Positions 1 through 12,968 of a stretch of 64,000 bases of DNA are shown one piece after another. Every line of letters starts with the position of its first letter. Position 1 is the first letter of the stretch. A program made the translations under genes and the position numbers. Origin of the DNA: Williamsoniiplasma somnilux (lineage in GTDB: Bacteria > Bacillota_I > Bacilli_A > Mycoplasmatales > Mycoplasmataceae); NCBI RefSeq assembly GCF_002804005.1, contig NZ_CP024965.1, positions 186,001-250,000 on the forward strand, read 5' to 3'. The notes under the pieces are model-generated. The model ran no database searches and was not told the origin of the DNA. It was given only the letters and a program-made list of their open reading frames with translations.

Positions 1-549
1 GTTTGAACGCAATTTGGTGATTACAACCCTACAACTATGAATGGTAATAACAAAGATGTTGAAGGAATTGGTCAATCAGGATTCTCGGGAATTGTTCCTG
101 TTGAAATGTCAAAAGCAATTTTAAATCAAATTTCAAATGTAATTCTTTCAGTATTAGTTCTAATTATTTTATTAGTATTAGTATTAACTTTTGTAATCAT
201 TTTATTAACCACATCATTGATAATTAGCGATAATGCTAAATTTATTTCAACAATGAAAGTGTTGGGTTACTCAAACAAATACATTGCCAAAAATATGTTA
301 GGAATGTACTTCATCGTTATTGCTATTACCTTTGTAATTGGTTTTGTAGCAAGTTACTTATTATCAGCATTTATGATTAGTTTCTTAGCAAAAAATACCG
401 CCTTAGTCTTACCATTTAGTTTCACTTGGTGAATTTTACCAGCAGTTATTTTATCTGTTATGGGAATTTATGCTGTAACAATTGCAGTTGGATTTAAATC
501 AATTGCAAAAATTAACCCAACACACGTTTTACAAGCACAAACTATTTAA
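1..549 (+). CDS. ABC transporter permease, FtsX family (3' part only)
   Basis: The frame is open from the first base of the window to TAA at 547-549, giving 182 C-terminal residues. A hydrophobic Ile/Leu/Val-rich helix at about residues 48-75, a short loop containing KVLGYSNKYI, and two further helices match the C-terminal membrane domain of FtsX/MacB-type permeases; the loop with a conserved 'LG' after the first helix is typical. The N-terminal part lies outside the window. Two in-frame TGA codons (position 4 and 430) are read as Trp. The substrate cannot be told. The next gene has its own promoter. Confidence 0.75.
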
Positions 550-560
550 TGGATTTTTGA

Positions 561-589
561 TTGAAAAAGCAATTGCTTTAAAATATAAT
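561..589 (+). promoter_or_regulatory. Promoter of rplM-rpsI
   Basis: TTGAAA at 561-566 and TATAAT at 584-589 are separated by 17 bases, a near-consensus sigma-A promoter just after the upstream stop codon. The leader to the rplM start is about 45 bases, with a strong Shine-Dalgarno (AAGGAGATAT, 627-636). L13 genes of low-GC Gram-positives can carry an autoregulatory leader, but I could not fold a convincing one here. Confidence 0.7.
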
Positions 590-641
590 TATTTATGCTT
601 ATACATTCAAGACCCCGGACAATGTCAAGGAGATATAGCAC

Positions 642-1097
642 ATGAAACAAACAACACTTATTTCTGCTAAAGATATTAAAAAAGATTGATATATCGTTGA
701 TGCAGAAGGACAAACAGTGGGACGTTTAGCAACTCAAGTTGCCTTAATTTTAAGAGGTAAAAATAAAGTTACTTTTACACCCCACATTAATAACGGAGAT
801 CACGTTATTATCATTAATGCTGAAAAAGCAATTTTTACAGGTAATAAAGAATCTGATAAAAACTACTATCACCACTCAATGCACCCAGGTGGATTGAGAA
901 GAAGAAATGTTGCTACACAAAGAGAATTAGACGCAAGAAAAATTCTTGAACGTGCAATTAAATTAATGTTGCCAAAAAATGTGCAGGGAGCTAACCAATT
1001 TAGAGCTTTACATGTTTTTGCCGGAACAGAACACCCATATGCAGCTCAAAAACCAGAAGTATTAGTAATTAATACTAAAAAAGGAGAAACTAAATAA
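642..1097 (+). CDS. rplM: 50S ribosomal protein L13
   Basis: Large-subunit ribosomal protein L13, 151 residues, the normal family length. The protein starts [20 protein letters not shown], with Trp encoded by TGA, and contains family hallmarks such as [20 protein letters not shown] and the H-PGGLRRRN segment. The start ATG at 642 follows an AAGGAGATAT Shine-Dalgarno. It overlaps rpsI by one base (TAATG), the usual L13-S9 pair, so translation is probably coupled. Confidence 0.97.
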
Positions 1098-1495
1098 TGG
1101 CATCAAGTAAAGTTATTTATCGTGGAACAGGAAGAAGAAAAACTTCTGTTGCTCAAGTTATCCTAACACCAGGAACAGGTTCAATCATTGTTAATGGTGT
1201 TGCTGCATTAGAATTCTTTCCATACCCAACATTAGTTCAAGACATGGAACAACCATTAGTTGCAACTTCAACTTCAAAAGACTTCGACATCACTGTTGTA
1301 GTTAAAGGTGGAGGATTTACAGGTCAAGCTGGAGCAGCTCGTTTAGGAATCGCAAGAGCCCTAATCGAAGCTAGTGAAGATTACCGTAAACAATTGAGAG
1401 CTCACGGATTATTAACTCGCGATGCTCGTATTAAAGAACGTAAAAAATACGGACTACGTGGAGCACGTAGAGCACCTCAATACTCAAAACGTTAA
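1097..1495 (+). CDS. rpsI: 30S ribosomal protein S9
   Basis: Small-subunit ribosomal protein S9, 132 residues. It has the N-terminal [14 protein letters not shown] segment and the basic C-terminal tail ending in QYSKR that reaches the decoding centre in ribosomes. Second gene of the rplM-rpsI operon, starting inside the stop of rplM, and followed at once by a hairpin terminator. Confidence 0.98.
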   Translation: MASSKVIYRGTGRRKTSVAQVILTPGTGSIIVNGVAALEFFPYPTLVQDMEQPLVATSTSKDFDITVVVKGGGFTGQAGAARLGIARALIEASEDYRKQLRAHGLLTRDARIKERKKYGLRGARRAPQYSKR

Positions 1496-1502
1496 TGAAA
1501 GA

Positions 1503-1529
1503 AAAAACAGCTTTACAGTTGTTTTTTTT
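1503..1529 (+). terminator. Terminator of rplM-rpsI
   Basis: AACAGC (1506-1511) pairs with GTTGTT (1518-1523) around a six-base loop; A and T flanks extend the stem into a T-run. Confidence 0.75.
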
Positions 1530-1596
1530 ATTTTAAAAAAAGTGCTGTTTTTGCCTTGCTTTTAATGACGAAAATCAATAAAATAAATATGTTGTT

Positions 1597-1673
1597 CGGA
1601 ATATAGCTCAGCTGGTTAGAGCACTCCGCTGATAACGGAGAGGTCGTTGGTTCAAGTCCAATTATTCCGACCA
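1597..1673 (+). tRNA. tRNA-Ile (GAT)
   Basis: A complete cloverleaf: the seven-base acceptor stem CGGAATA/TATTCCG pairs perfectly, the anticodon stem CTCCG/CGGAG encloses loop CTGATAA (anticodon GAT), and the T-loop is TTCAAGT. CCA is encoded (1671-1673). It reads AUC and AUU. Confidence 0.96.
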
Positions 1674-1689
1674 TTATAAAAAACAACAA

Positions 1690-1715
1690 AAGCACCACTA
1701 ATTGGTGTTTTTTTT
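1690..1715 (+). terminator. Terminator after tRNA-Ile
   Basis: CACCA (693-697 of this kilobase) and TGGTG (703-707) form a short stem followed by an eight-T run. Confidence 0.75.
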
Positions 1716-1783
1716 ATTGCTATTTTAAATTAAACATTTAAGATTATATAAAAGTCATTTTTTAGAGGGGAAGGGGTCTTAAA

Positions 1784-3493
1784 ATGTTTAAACGAACTAG
1801 GGGCGAAAAGAAGAATCGCTGGTTCGCTAGTCGTGCGTGATATGTGGCAGCTCTATCAATAATTTTATGAGCAATTTTACAAGAAATAATTATGGCCTCT
1901 ACAGATATAGTTGATAATATTTTTGTTAATTTTTTGAAAGATGATCAAGTCAAAGGATTGAGTGGTTTAAACGATTCAATCAAGATGTCAGGTTTTTTAA
2001 ATTTAACTGTTGATGATTTAATAAATGCTGGATTAAGTGAAAGTTATTTAGGTTTACAATACAAAGCTGGACAAATCGCCGTTAACGGAGTAACTGCTTC
2101 TAACCAAATGTATATGATTATGTTTTGTGCAGTTTCAGGATTTTGTTATGGATGTGGAATTTACTCTGCTCAATATTTTGGAGCTAAAGATTACAATAAA
2201 CTAAAGCAAGTAACAGCTTTGAAAATGTATGTTGTGTTTGCAATTACTTTTGTGTTTGCAATTATGACAATTCCGGGCATTACTCGTCACATTATTGAAT
2301 TCACGACTGAACCAAAATATGCTGACAAACCAACTTCAATTTTGGCCGCCGGAAGTGATGGACAAGACATTAAAGCTTGGTTTAATTACTTTCAATATCA
2401 ATCATCAGTATTAGCAACAGATGAAGGAGTTATGTATTATCAAATTATTGCCCCATCTTATTTAATATTAGTAATTAATGAAACAGCAATTACTTCATTA
2501 AGAGAAACACGTCGACCATTCATTTCGTTTTGAATGTCATTAATTGCATTATCAACTAACTGTTTAATGAATGTCTTTCTAACTGCCCCAACTTTCTTGG
2601 GATCATTTGGAGGATTGGGAGTACAAGGAACTGCGATTGCAACATTTTCAGCACGTATTTTACAAATGATTTTTATTGTAGCTTTATTATCAATTAAACG
2701 TTATGAATTTATTCCTGGATGATATTCATTTAAGATTCAAAAAAATGTTTTTTCTCGTTCAATGAAAAAGGCTTCACCATTGCTAATGAATGAATTATTA
2801 TTTGCATTTGCAGCTGTTTTACAAGTAAAACTAAAAGGTATGTATTCAGTTGAAGCATTAACAGCCAATGCAATTTTCTCAACAATAACAACTGCCATTT
2901 TCTCACCACTATACCATGGTTTGAATGCTGGCATAACCGTGTTTGTTGGGAATTCACTCGGCGCCAATAAGCTCGATGAAGCGCAATTTAACGCTCGTTA
3001 CTTATTAGGACTAGGATTAGTGATTGCCGTTATTGCTTCTTCAATTTTGATTGGAATGAGCTATGTAATTCCCCAAACAATGTTTAGTAGTGCTAATGCT
3101 GAATCGCAAAGAATTGCCTTTTGAATGCTCTTTATTTACGCCTTCATATATCCTGCTACAATGGTCGCCAATGCTGCTTATTCCATTTTGCGAGCCGGAG
3201 GAGCTGTATGGTCTGCGACTTTACTTGATGGGGTCTTTAACTGAAGTATTGAAATTCCAGTTTTAGCAATTTTAATTTTATTAACAGTTAATGGAGTTAT
3301 TCATTTAGATATTATATATATTCATTTAGCAGTTACTGCTTGTGAGATTTTTAAAGCTATTTGAGGACTTGCAATTTATTCTCGTAAAAGATGAGTAAAC
3401 AACTTAACAATCGAAGTTGAAAAACCTTCAAAATTTAAAGAAATATCAAACAAGTTTAAGAAGAAAGAACAAAAAGTAGAATCAATGAACTAA
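1784..3493 (+). CDS. MATE family multidrug/toxin efflux transporter
   Basis: A 569-residue polytopic membrane protein in the multidrug and toxic compound extrusion family, which exports cationic drugs or metabolites by Na+ or H+ antiport. It has about 12 hydrophobic segments, with MATE-like features: FCYGCGIYSAQYFGAKDY near residue 125 (the 'AQ..GA' turn after helix 2) and its second-half counterpart GLNAGITVFVGNSLGA near residue 385. A hydrophilic stretch around residues 170-205 is longer than usual. ATG at 1784 follows a strong GAGGGGAAGGGG ribosome site. TGA codons at 1838 and elsewhere are Trp. Monocistronic, with a terminator on each side. The substrate is unknown. Confidence 0.88.
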
Positions 3494-3518
3494 CAAGCAT
3501 TTTATGCTTGTTTTTATT
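3492..3518 (+). terminator. Terminator of the MATE gene
   Basis: Perfect eight-base stem AACAAGCA/TGCTTGTT with loop TTTTA and a T-run; it begins at the stop codon. Confidence 0.9.
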
Positions 3519-3584
3519 TTTGAGATTATCTTTTTAATTAATGTCAAAAATAGTAAAATAAATATAATGTAAAAGAGGTAACAC

Positions 3585-6005
3585 ATGGATTTTTCACATA
3601 AGGCAATTGAAAAAAAATGACAAAAATATTGAGCAGAAAACAACACATATAAAACCACAGAATCAAATTCTAAAAAAGCATTTATTTTGGATATGTTTCC
3701 ATTTCCTAGTGGCGCTGGTTTACACGTTGGTCATATCAAAGGTTATACTGCTTCTGATGTTTTTGCTCGTTTTCGTCGTATGCAAGGTTATGATGTTTTA
3801 CACCCAATTGGATGAGATGCTTTTGGGTTACCAGCCGAACAATATGCTCTAAAAACAGGTAATGATCCGCGTGATTTTACTTTAAAAAATATCGACACTT
3901 TTAGAAGACAATTAAAAGCTATGGCTTTCTCTTTTGATTTTGAAAAAGAAGTTAACACAAGTGATCCTAATTATTACAAAACCACTCAGTGAATTTTTCA
4001 ACAACTATACAAAAAAGGTTTAGCAGAAAATCGTGATATTGATGTTAATTGATGTCAAGAATTAGGAACGGTATTAGCAAATGATGAAGTTATTATTGTT
4101 AATGGCAAAATGGTATCTGAACGTGGTGAACACTTAGTTGTTAAACGTAAAATGCGTCAATGAGTTTTAAAAATTACTGAATATGCTGAAAAATTATTAA
4201 TTGGTTTAGATAATTTGCAATGACCTCAAGCTGTTAAAGAGGCACAAAAAAATTGAATCGGAAAATCAGTAGGAGCTGAAGTATTGTTTGAAACCGAATT
4301 AGGTATTAAAATTCCGGTTTTTACAACTAGAGTTGACACTATTTACGGTGTGAGTTATGTTGTTTTAGCCCCTGAAAATGAATTGGTACATAAAGTAACC
4401 ACTCCTGAATACAAAGAAGAAATTGAACAGTATATTAATCAAGCTAAAATGAAAAATGAAATCGATCGTAAAGATGAATCTAAACCTAAAACCGGAGTTT
4501 TTACAGGAAGTTTTGTAATTAATCCAATTACCAAAGAAAAAGCTCCATTATGAATTGCAGATTATGTTTTAGATGGTTATGGCACAGGAGCTGTTATGGC
4601 GGTACCAGCTCATGACCCTCGTGATTGAGAATTTGCTCACAAATTTAATTTACCAATTAAATTTGTTTTAAAAACAAAAGATGAAAGCAAAGCTTTTGTT
4701 GGTGAAAGTGCTTATGTAAATTCTGAATCAATAATGGGTTTAAATAAAAATGCAGCGATTCAAAAACTTATTGAAATTTTAGAATCACAAAACCTAGGTT
4801 CAAAAAAAATTAATTATAAATTACGCGATTGAATTTTTTCTCGTCAACGTTTTTATGGAGAACCATTTCCTGTTTTATATAATGAATTAGGAGAAATTGA
4901 ATTAGTTCCAGAACAAGAATTACCAGTAACTTTACCTAAAACTGAATACATTAAACCAAGCGGTGATGGTCGTTCACCATTAGCAAATGTTCATGATTGA
5001 GTGAATGTAGAAATTGCTGGCAAACATTTTGTGCGCGATACCAATACAATGCCTCAAACTGCAGGATCGGCATGATATTTCCTAGCTTACTTGTTGACTA
5101 ATAAACCGGGTGAATTAATTGCGATCAACAGCGCTGAAGCTAAACAAAGATTTGCTAAATGAATGCCAGTAGATTTGTACATTGGTGGTCAGGAACATGC
5201 GGTTGGTCATTTATTATATGCTCGTTTTTGAACTCATGTTTTATATGATTTAGAAATTGTACCAACCCCTGAACCATTTCAAAATTATTTTAGTCAAGGA
5301 ATGATACTTGGACCAGATGGACGTAAAATGTCAAAGTCATGAGGAAATGTTATTAACCCTGATGATGTCATTGATTCTCATGGTGCTGATACCTTGCGTT
5401 TATATGAAATGTTCATGGGTCCTTTAGAAGCGTCTTTACCTTGAAGTTATGATGGTTTAGATGCAGGATTAAAATGATTAAACAGAGCATACCGCGTTGT
5501 TTATAAAAACACATTTTCATTAATAAATAATGGCAATTTAGATTTTATTTACAATGACGTTGTTAAAAAAGTAACTCAGATGATTGAAGAATATAAATTT
5601 AATACAGCTATCTCTCAATTAATGATTTTAGTAAATGCTTTTTATAAAGAAATTCCAGGATCAGTTTATCAACCTTATGTTGAAGGTTTTGTAAAAATGT
5701 TAAGTTTATTTGCACCACATCTTGCAGAAGAAATGTGAAGAATGCTAGGGCAAAACTCAACAGTAACTTTAAGTGAGTGACCAGTATATGATGAAACAAA
5801 AATGATTATTAATAAAGTAACAATTGCTTTTCAAGTAAATGGTAAATTGCGCGGTTCAGCTGAGGTTGATTTAAATTTATCTTCAGAAGAAATTTTAACA
5901 ATTGCTAAAAAAGATGCTAATGTTGTTAAATTTATTGAAGGAAAATCTATTGTTAAAGAAATTGTTGTTCCTAATAAAATTATTAATATAGTTGTTAAAG
6001 ACTAA
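3585..6005 (+). CDS. leuS: Leucyl-tRNA synthetase
   Basis: Charges tRNA-Leu with leucine in the cytoplasm. Its 806 residues equal the usual bacterial length. The class I signatures are present: HVGH (47-50) in GLHVGH and KMSKS (about 581-585) in [11 protein letters not shown]. The CP1 editing domain is retained, with TTR (about 247-249) in the threonine-rich loop and [15 protein letters not shown] (333-347) carrying the editing Asp at 344. This matters because some mycoplasmas have lost this domain. A TATAAT at 3563-3568 and an AAAAGAGG ribosome site precede ATG 3585. I saw no T-box leader. Monocistronic, with a strong terminator. Confidence 0.97.
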
Positions 6006-6011
6006 CTAAAA

Positions 6012-6056
6012 AAGCAAGCGTATTTTATTTTGTAAATACGCTTGCTTTTGCTTTTT
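6012..6056 (+). terminator. Terminator of leuS
   Basis: Fourteen-base stem AAGCAAGCGTATTT (6012-6025) with AAATACGCTTGCTT (6034-6047), followed by T-rich sequence. Confidence 0.93.
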
Positions 6057-6085
6057 TGATATACTTTTAATAAGAAAGGAAAGAT

Positions 6086-7651
6086 ATGAGAAAAACAGTT
6101 AAACTATCAATTTTGTTATTAGTAGCAGCTGTGATGTATTTTGGTTATTCAGCATGAATTGACTCTGTTGCGCTTTTTAGTATCAATGGATTTTTAGAAG
6201 GTTCAACTGAATGAAAAGCAGCAGTTGACACATTTTCAAATTTACCAGGGACATTTGAACCAAATTATTGATCTGAATTGCAAAAAGCATTGGATCTTTA
6301 CAATAGTACAGCAGCAACTGATAAACAACTTATTTTATCAGGTATTATGTCTTCAAGCTCATTGATGTACAAAATTTTATCACCATTTAAATTACTTTTA
6401 TTTGGGGGTGTTATTGGATTATTTGTACCCTTGGCAAAACAATTATTTGCTTCAACTTTAATTGGTATGAAACAATATATTTCAGCACGCCAAACAAATG
6501 TATTATTCAATTATCAAAAAACAATTGATTATGCAAAAGATTTACATTCTAAACTATTAGCAAATGATTTTGAAGGAACTAAAGGACTTTACGCAAGCTA
6601 TTCTGGTTTAGCGTTTAAACCAAGATTTTTAACTAATATGTTAGAAGAAATTGCTTTAAAGTTAATTAATTTCCAAGATGTTGACGTTTTTTCAACAGGT
6701 TCTGAAAAAGTTGTTGCTGCATTAGAAGAAATGTATGAAAAAGAACGTCGTCGTTCGTTGAATGGAAGAGGAGAAGAAATGTTCTTCGATTTCAAACGTG
6801 GTTATGAATACTGTGCAAATGGATCAAAATACATTATTGCATATTATTCAAACTTAAAAACTAACGACAAAACTAAAATTGAATGAAAATTATTTAGTTT
6901 AGAAATTACTAAATTTAATATTTCATTAATAGTAGCATTTATTCCAGCAATTTTACTATCTTCAGCAATTGCCGGAATTTTAGGTCAAGTGTTGCCAGCC
7001 GGTTATGCTTTGTATATTGGTTTAACATTTTTATGAGTTGTTTTTGCAATCATTTTGCATGCACTGCTAGTTTTCAAAAATAAAGAAAATAGAACAAACA
7101 TTAAAAAATTAATTAAACCTGCTTTAACTTTCTACTCACTATACTTTGTAATGTTTATTACAATTGGTTTTGGTGCAGTTTCATTAATGGCTGTTGGGGA
7201 TATTAGAAGCCCTGGTACAGCTGGTTTAATTTGAGTATGATTTTCAGCATTAGCTTACTTAGTTTTATCTGCATGTTTAATTTGGTATGTAATTTCAACA
7301 TTAGTTGATGCATTCCGTTCACCAGATGGATTGACAAAAGCCTTGATTATTGATGGAATTATCTTGCCACTTGTTGCTTGATTATTAGTAACGGGAACAA
7401 ACATCGCGATGATGGTGTTAAATAACATGTATCCAATTAGTGCGACAACCAATCCCGATTGAGTTGCTAAAGTAAGATCAATTTTATCTTATGCAAACCT
7501 AGGTATCTTAATAGTGTTCTGAATTTATCTATTTATTTCTAATTTCTTAATTGCTAACATTGTTTCTAAAAAATCAGCAATGCAACTATTAGAATCCGGA
7601 ATTCAAGCAGATAAAAAATTTAAAGAAAAACAATCTAAATCAAAAGCTTAA
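6086..7651 (+). CDS. Unknown multi-pass membrane protein
   Basis: A 521-residue protein I do not recognise. It has an N-terminal helix (about 7-27), a second membrane segment at about 95-115 (FKLLLFGGVIGLFVPLA), a hydrophilic and basic cytoplasmic-looking stretch (about 120-270), and six or so helices in the C-terminal half. The last residues are Lys-rich. ATG 6086 follows a good AAGAAAGGAAAG ribosome site. It lies alone between terminators, so context gives no function. The layout with a soluble insert is compatible with a transporter or membrane-remodelling protein, but this is only a description. Confidence 0.8.
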
Positions 7652-7660
7652 TTAGCACAA

Positions 7661-7688
7661 AAGTAAACTTAAAAGTTTACTTTTTTTA
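7661..7688 (+). terminator. Terminator after the 521-residue membrane protein gene
   Basis: AAGTAAACTT and AAGTTTACTT form a ten-base stem followed by seven T. It isolates the following riboswitch transcript. Confidence 0.88.
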
Positions 7689-7799
7689 TATGTTTTTTAA
7701 AAATTAAAATTTTTATTAGAAATGGAAAATTTTATTAGACTTTCTCATTTTTTTTATTTAAAAAAATGGTTATGATTAACTTGAGAACTTAATATTTTA

Positions 7800-7935
7800 A
7801 AGAAGCTTATATAGGATAACAAACGGGTTATCGATTCCACCTCTAGACCAAAAGTAGAGACTATAAGTTTTATTAATTCCCGTGAGAAATTATTACCTTA
7901 CGAGCTTCTTGTAACATACGTTTTTAGAAGGGGTC
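7800..7935 (+). promoter_or_regulatory. Purine-class riboswitch (guanine/2'-deoxyguanosine type) with a predicted translational switch
   Basis: Three-way junction matching the purine riboswitch. P1 is CTTATA (7806-7811) with TATAAG (7862-7867). P2 is GATAAC (7815-7820) with GTTATC (7827-7832), loop AAACGG. P3 is CTCTA (7841-7845) with TAGAG (7855-7859), loop GACCAAAAG. GG in loop 2 and CC in loop 3 can kiss. The C after P3 (7861) equals C74, which pairs with guanine-type ligands. J2/3 reads GATTCCACC, placing C where guanine riboswitches have U51, as in the Mesoplasma florum 2'-deoxyguanosine riboswitch. Downstream, AGCTTCTT (7903-7910) can pair either with AAGAAGCT (7800-7807, overlapping P1) or with the AGAAG of the ribosome site (7926-7930), which would make an OFF switch. 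Confidence 0.88.
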
Positions 7936-7940
7936 TATTT

Positions 7941-8894
7941 ATGACTAATTTGCAGTACGTATCAGCCATTCAGAAATTAATTGAAGGGTATGAAACGATA
8001 ATCATTCATCGGCACATCATTCCTGATGGTGACGCTTATGGATCACAATTAGGATTAAAAGAATTAATAAAAACAAATTATCCAAATAAAGAAGTTTATG
8101 CAGTTGGTGAAGACATTAACTACTTAAAATTTATTGGATTAATGGATAAAAATATAATAGACGAAAAATATAAAAATGCTTTGGTAATTGTTACTGATTG
8201 CGGAAACGTTGAAAGAATTGATAACCAAAGATTTAAATTAGGTAAGCATTTATTAAAGATTGATCATCACCCAAACGCAACTCCCTATGGGGATACTTCA
8301 TGAGTTGATGTAACATTTACTTCAGCTAGTGAAATGGTTGGATATTTAGCTCAACAACTAAATTGAAAAGTATCACCAACAGCTGGAAGAATAATTTATC
8401 ATGGAATTTTAACAGATTCGTTAAGATTTTTAATCAAATCTACATCCTCAAGAACTTTGGAAGTGGCTTCTTGATTATTAAAATCAAATTTTGATTTAGG
8501 TCAACTTTATGAGGAAATGTATAAACGTAAATTGTCAGATTTAAAAATACAAGCTGAATTAATCGATTTAGTAAAAGTTGAAGATCAAGTTGGTTACCTT
8601 ATCATTGATGAAAAGATTTTAAATAAATATCAAATACCATTTGAAGAAAACGGTAAATTCTCAAATCTGTTAAAAGATGTTGAAGGAATTGAAATATGAC
8701 TAACATTTGCTGCTAGAGCAGACAAAAAATGAAGAGTTGAATTTAGAAGTCGAGAGTTAGCAATTAATCCCATTGCTGTTAAATACGGTGGAGGAGGTCA
8801 CAACTTGGCATCTGGGGCCATTGTTGATGATCGCAACACAATTAATAATGTTATTGAAGATGCTAAAAAAATGATAAAAGGAGAATTTAAATAA
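7941..8894 (+). CDS. nrnA: DHH/DHHA1 phosphoesterase, NrnA-type nanoRNase / pAp phosphatase
   Basis: A 317-residue cytoplasmic phosphoesterase. The DHH domain shows HRHIIPDGDAYGS (23-35), TDCG near residue 84 and DHH at 108-110, all Mn-binding motifs. The C-terminal DHHA1 domain has GGGGH (283-287) in GGGGHNLASGA. Family members degrade 2-5-nt oligoribonucleotides and dephosphorylate pAp. Length and domain order match NrnA rather than the longer RecJ or GdpP. It is the first gene after the riboswitch, translated from ATG 7941 behind AGAAGGGG. Its stop overlaps the next start (TAATG), so it is tightly coupled to an ABC importer. Confidence 0.9.
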
Positions 8895-11062
8895 TGATTT
8901 TGAAATACAAAGTAAAAAAAGCTTTGTTGCCATTTTTTTTAGGAGCAGTTGTGGTTGCTGGAGCTTCAGCAACTTTAGCAGTTTCACTTAAGGATAGATC
9001 TAATAAAAATGTAGTATTTGAAATAGATTTAAACGTTGCTAAGAGCTCGGGATTTATTGCTGATGCTTACCGTAGAGCAGTTAATGACTTTAATGCTTGA
9101 AATAAAACTCATGGTTATACAGGAATTGATGTTGAACTAGATTTTGCACCAGCAAACGAAGTTTATAATAAATTAAATTCTAAAGCACAATTACCAAACT
9201 TATATCTTACATATGCTGATGGTGCTGTAAGATATGAAAAATTATTACCAGAAAAACAAAAAGATTTAGTTGTTGACATTGGAAACGTTATTAATTGAAA
9301 CGATGAATATGAAGTTACTGTTGCTACTCCTGGTAAACCAACTAAAAAAGAACAAGTTTTGATGGACTCTTTAAAAAGATGAAAAAAACAGTCGAATAAA
9401 AATAATAACGAATTCATTGGTAAAGGTAATTTAGATGAATTAATGGAAAATTATAAAGATATTCCATCAGCAGTTCCGACACCTCAACCACAACAAAATA
9501 AAAACAAAACAATGCAAACAAAAGAAGTTCAAGAAGATTACAATCATTACACTCCTTATTTAGATTCGTTTATTCAAGAAGGATTGAGCAATGATGGTAA
9601 AATGTATGTTGCTCCAATCGGAAAATCGATTATGACCGGAATTATTAACAAAAAAATTGTTTCTGAAGTTTACTACATCGTAACTGGAAATATTTTAGAC
9701 CCAACAATTTTTCCGATGGCTGAATACTTTAAGGTTTTAAACAATGAAGAAAATGCAGATTTAGCAAATCAAGATGATTTTAATAAAAATTATGAAACTG
9801 CCGTTTCAGACCCAGAGCTGCAAAATAAGGTCAGAGAAAACCAACCAAAAGTTGATTTTTCAGAAACAGTTAAAGACATTTCGGCAATTTCTTCAAATAA
9901 TGTGTATAAAAAAGACGGAACAAAATCAATTAAAGATTTAGTTATAGAAATTTTTAAAGATTTAAAACATGAAGGTTCTTTGACTAGAAAGGATACTTTT
10001 AAAAGTGCTGAAGAATCTAAATTAACCAAAATATTTAGTGATATGAACAATGTTGAAATTATGACTTATGTATTTTGAAAAATTACTAATAATTCTTCTC
10101 TTTCTGATCAAAATAAAGTTAATTCTTATGCAATGGGTGCTGATGATATTACTGGTTTAGTTTATGCTAACATTGCAACCGGAGGAGAAGAGAATTTATA
10201 TAATTACAATAATGATGATCCTTATTCAATACAAATTCAAAAAGAATCACACGGGTTACAAAGAACATTAGATTTATTTGGTATGGCAAATAAATTAGCA
10301 CCTTTTGATGGTAATGGTAATGGCGGAAATGGGTCTCACCCTGGAACTATTTTTGGCGGATCTGGAGGTTATGGTTCTAACTATTTTGTTGATGGAGGAA
10401 TGATGAATTATTATGGTTCGTCAGCCGGTGCGTCTCATTGATACTGACAAAAACCAAAAACTCAAGATAAATACAAAAGATTAGATATAACAACTAAAGT
10501 ACATCCAGAAGATTTAGTTACAATTGGTGGGATTACAGACGGAGGGTCTGATAAGTCAAGTGTTGTTCAGCAAGGACCAGGAATTGCAATGTTTAAAGAC
10601 AAAAATGTAGCTAAAAACAAAGTTGCTGCTAAATTCTTAAATTTCTTCTTACAACCTGATGCTGTTAGTCGTTTTGGAATTAAGGCAAGTTATATTCCAT
10701 CTACCAAATCCGCATATGAATATAATGGACAACCAGGAATCTTTATTGAAAAAGGTTTTAATCAAAACGATAAAGATTATGGAACAGTTTATGCAAAAGA
10801 AGCTGTTGAAAAATATTTGGATGCAATTATTCAAAAGAAAATTAATCTTTGAACAGTAACACCATCGCCATTTGGCGACATTATGAGAGCTGGAGTTATT
10901 GCAGACTTTTTCGGCAAATATTATGGAACTGCTGATATTTCTGCAAAATGAGATGACAGTAGTGTTGACTTCTTTTGAGAAGCTGAGACCGGAAATATTG
11001 AAACCAAAATCGCTGACCTATTTGGTTCGTTTGCAGAATTGAAATGAATGGAGAACAAATAA
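8894..11062 (+). CDS. Extracellular solute-binding protein of the ABC importer, membrane-anchored
   Basis: A 722-residue protein with a basic N-terminus and one hydrophobic segment (about 11-33, LPFFLGAVVVAGASATLAV). No cysteine follows it, so this is a signal anchor rather than a lipoprotein. The C-terminal part (VAAKFLNFFLQPDAVSRFGI and following, about 577-600) resembles the family 1 (MalE/UgpB) solute-binding fold. Two long insertions, including a Gly/Asn/Ser-rich stretch at about 471-516, make it far longer than the usual ~430 residues. It overlaps nrnA by one base and the ATPase start lies one base after its stop. The ligand is unproven; the riboswitch suggests a nucleoside, nucleotide or oligonucleotide. 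Confidence 0.8.
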
Positions 11063-11063
11063 T

Positions 11064-12968
<1,905 letters not shown>

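Noticed and set aside
2730-2967. Two minus-strand ORFs inside the MATE gene
   Set aside because: They are antisense shadows of an intact coding gene, have no ribosome site and no recognisable protein features.
3519-3584. T-box riboswitch before leuS or tyrS
   Set aside because: The leaders are too short and lack the T-box sequence and specifier stem.
7881-7902. CGTGAG/CTTACG hairpin as an intrinsic terminator of the riboswitch
   Set aside because: No T-run follows it, so the switch is more likely translational.
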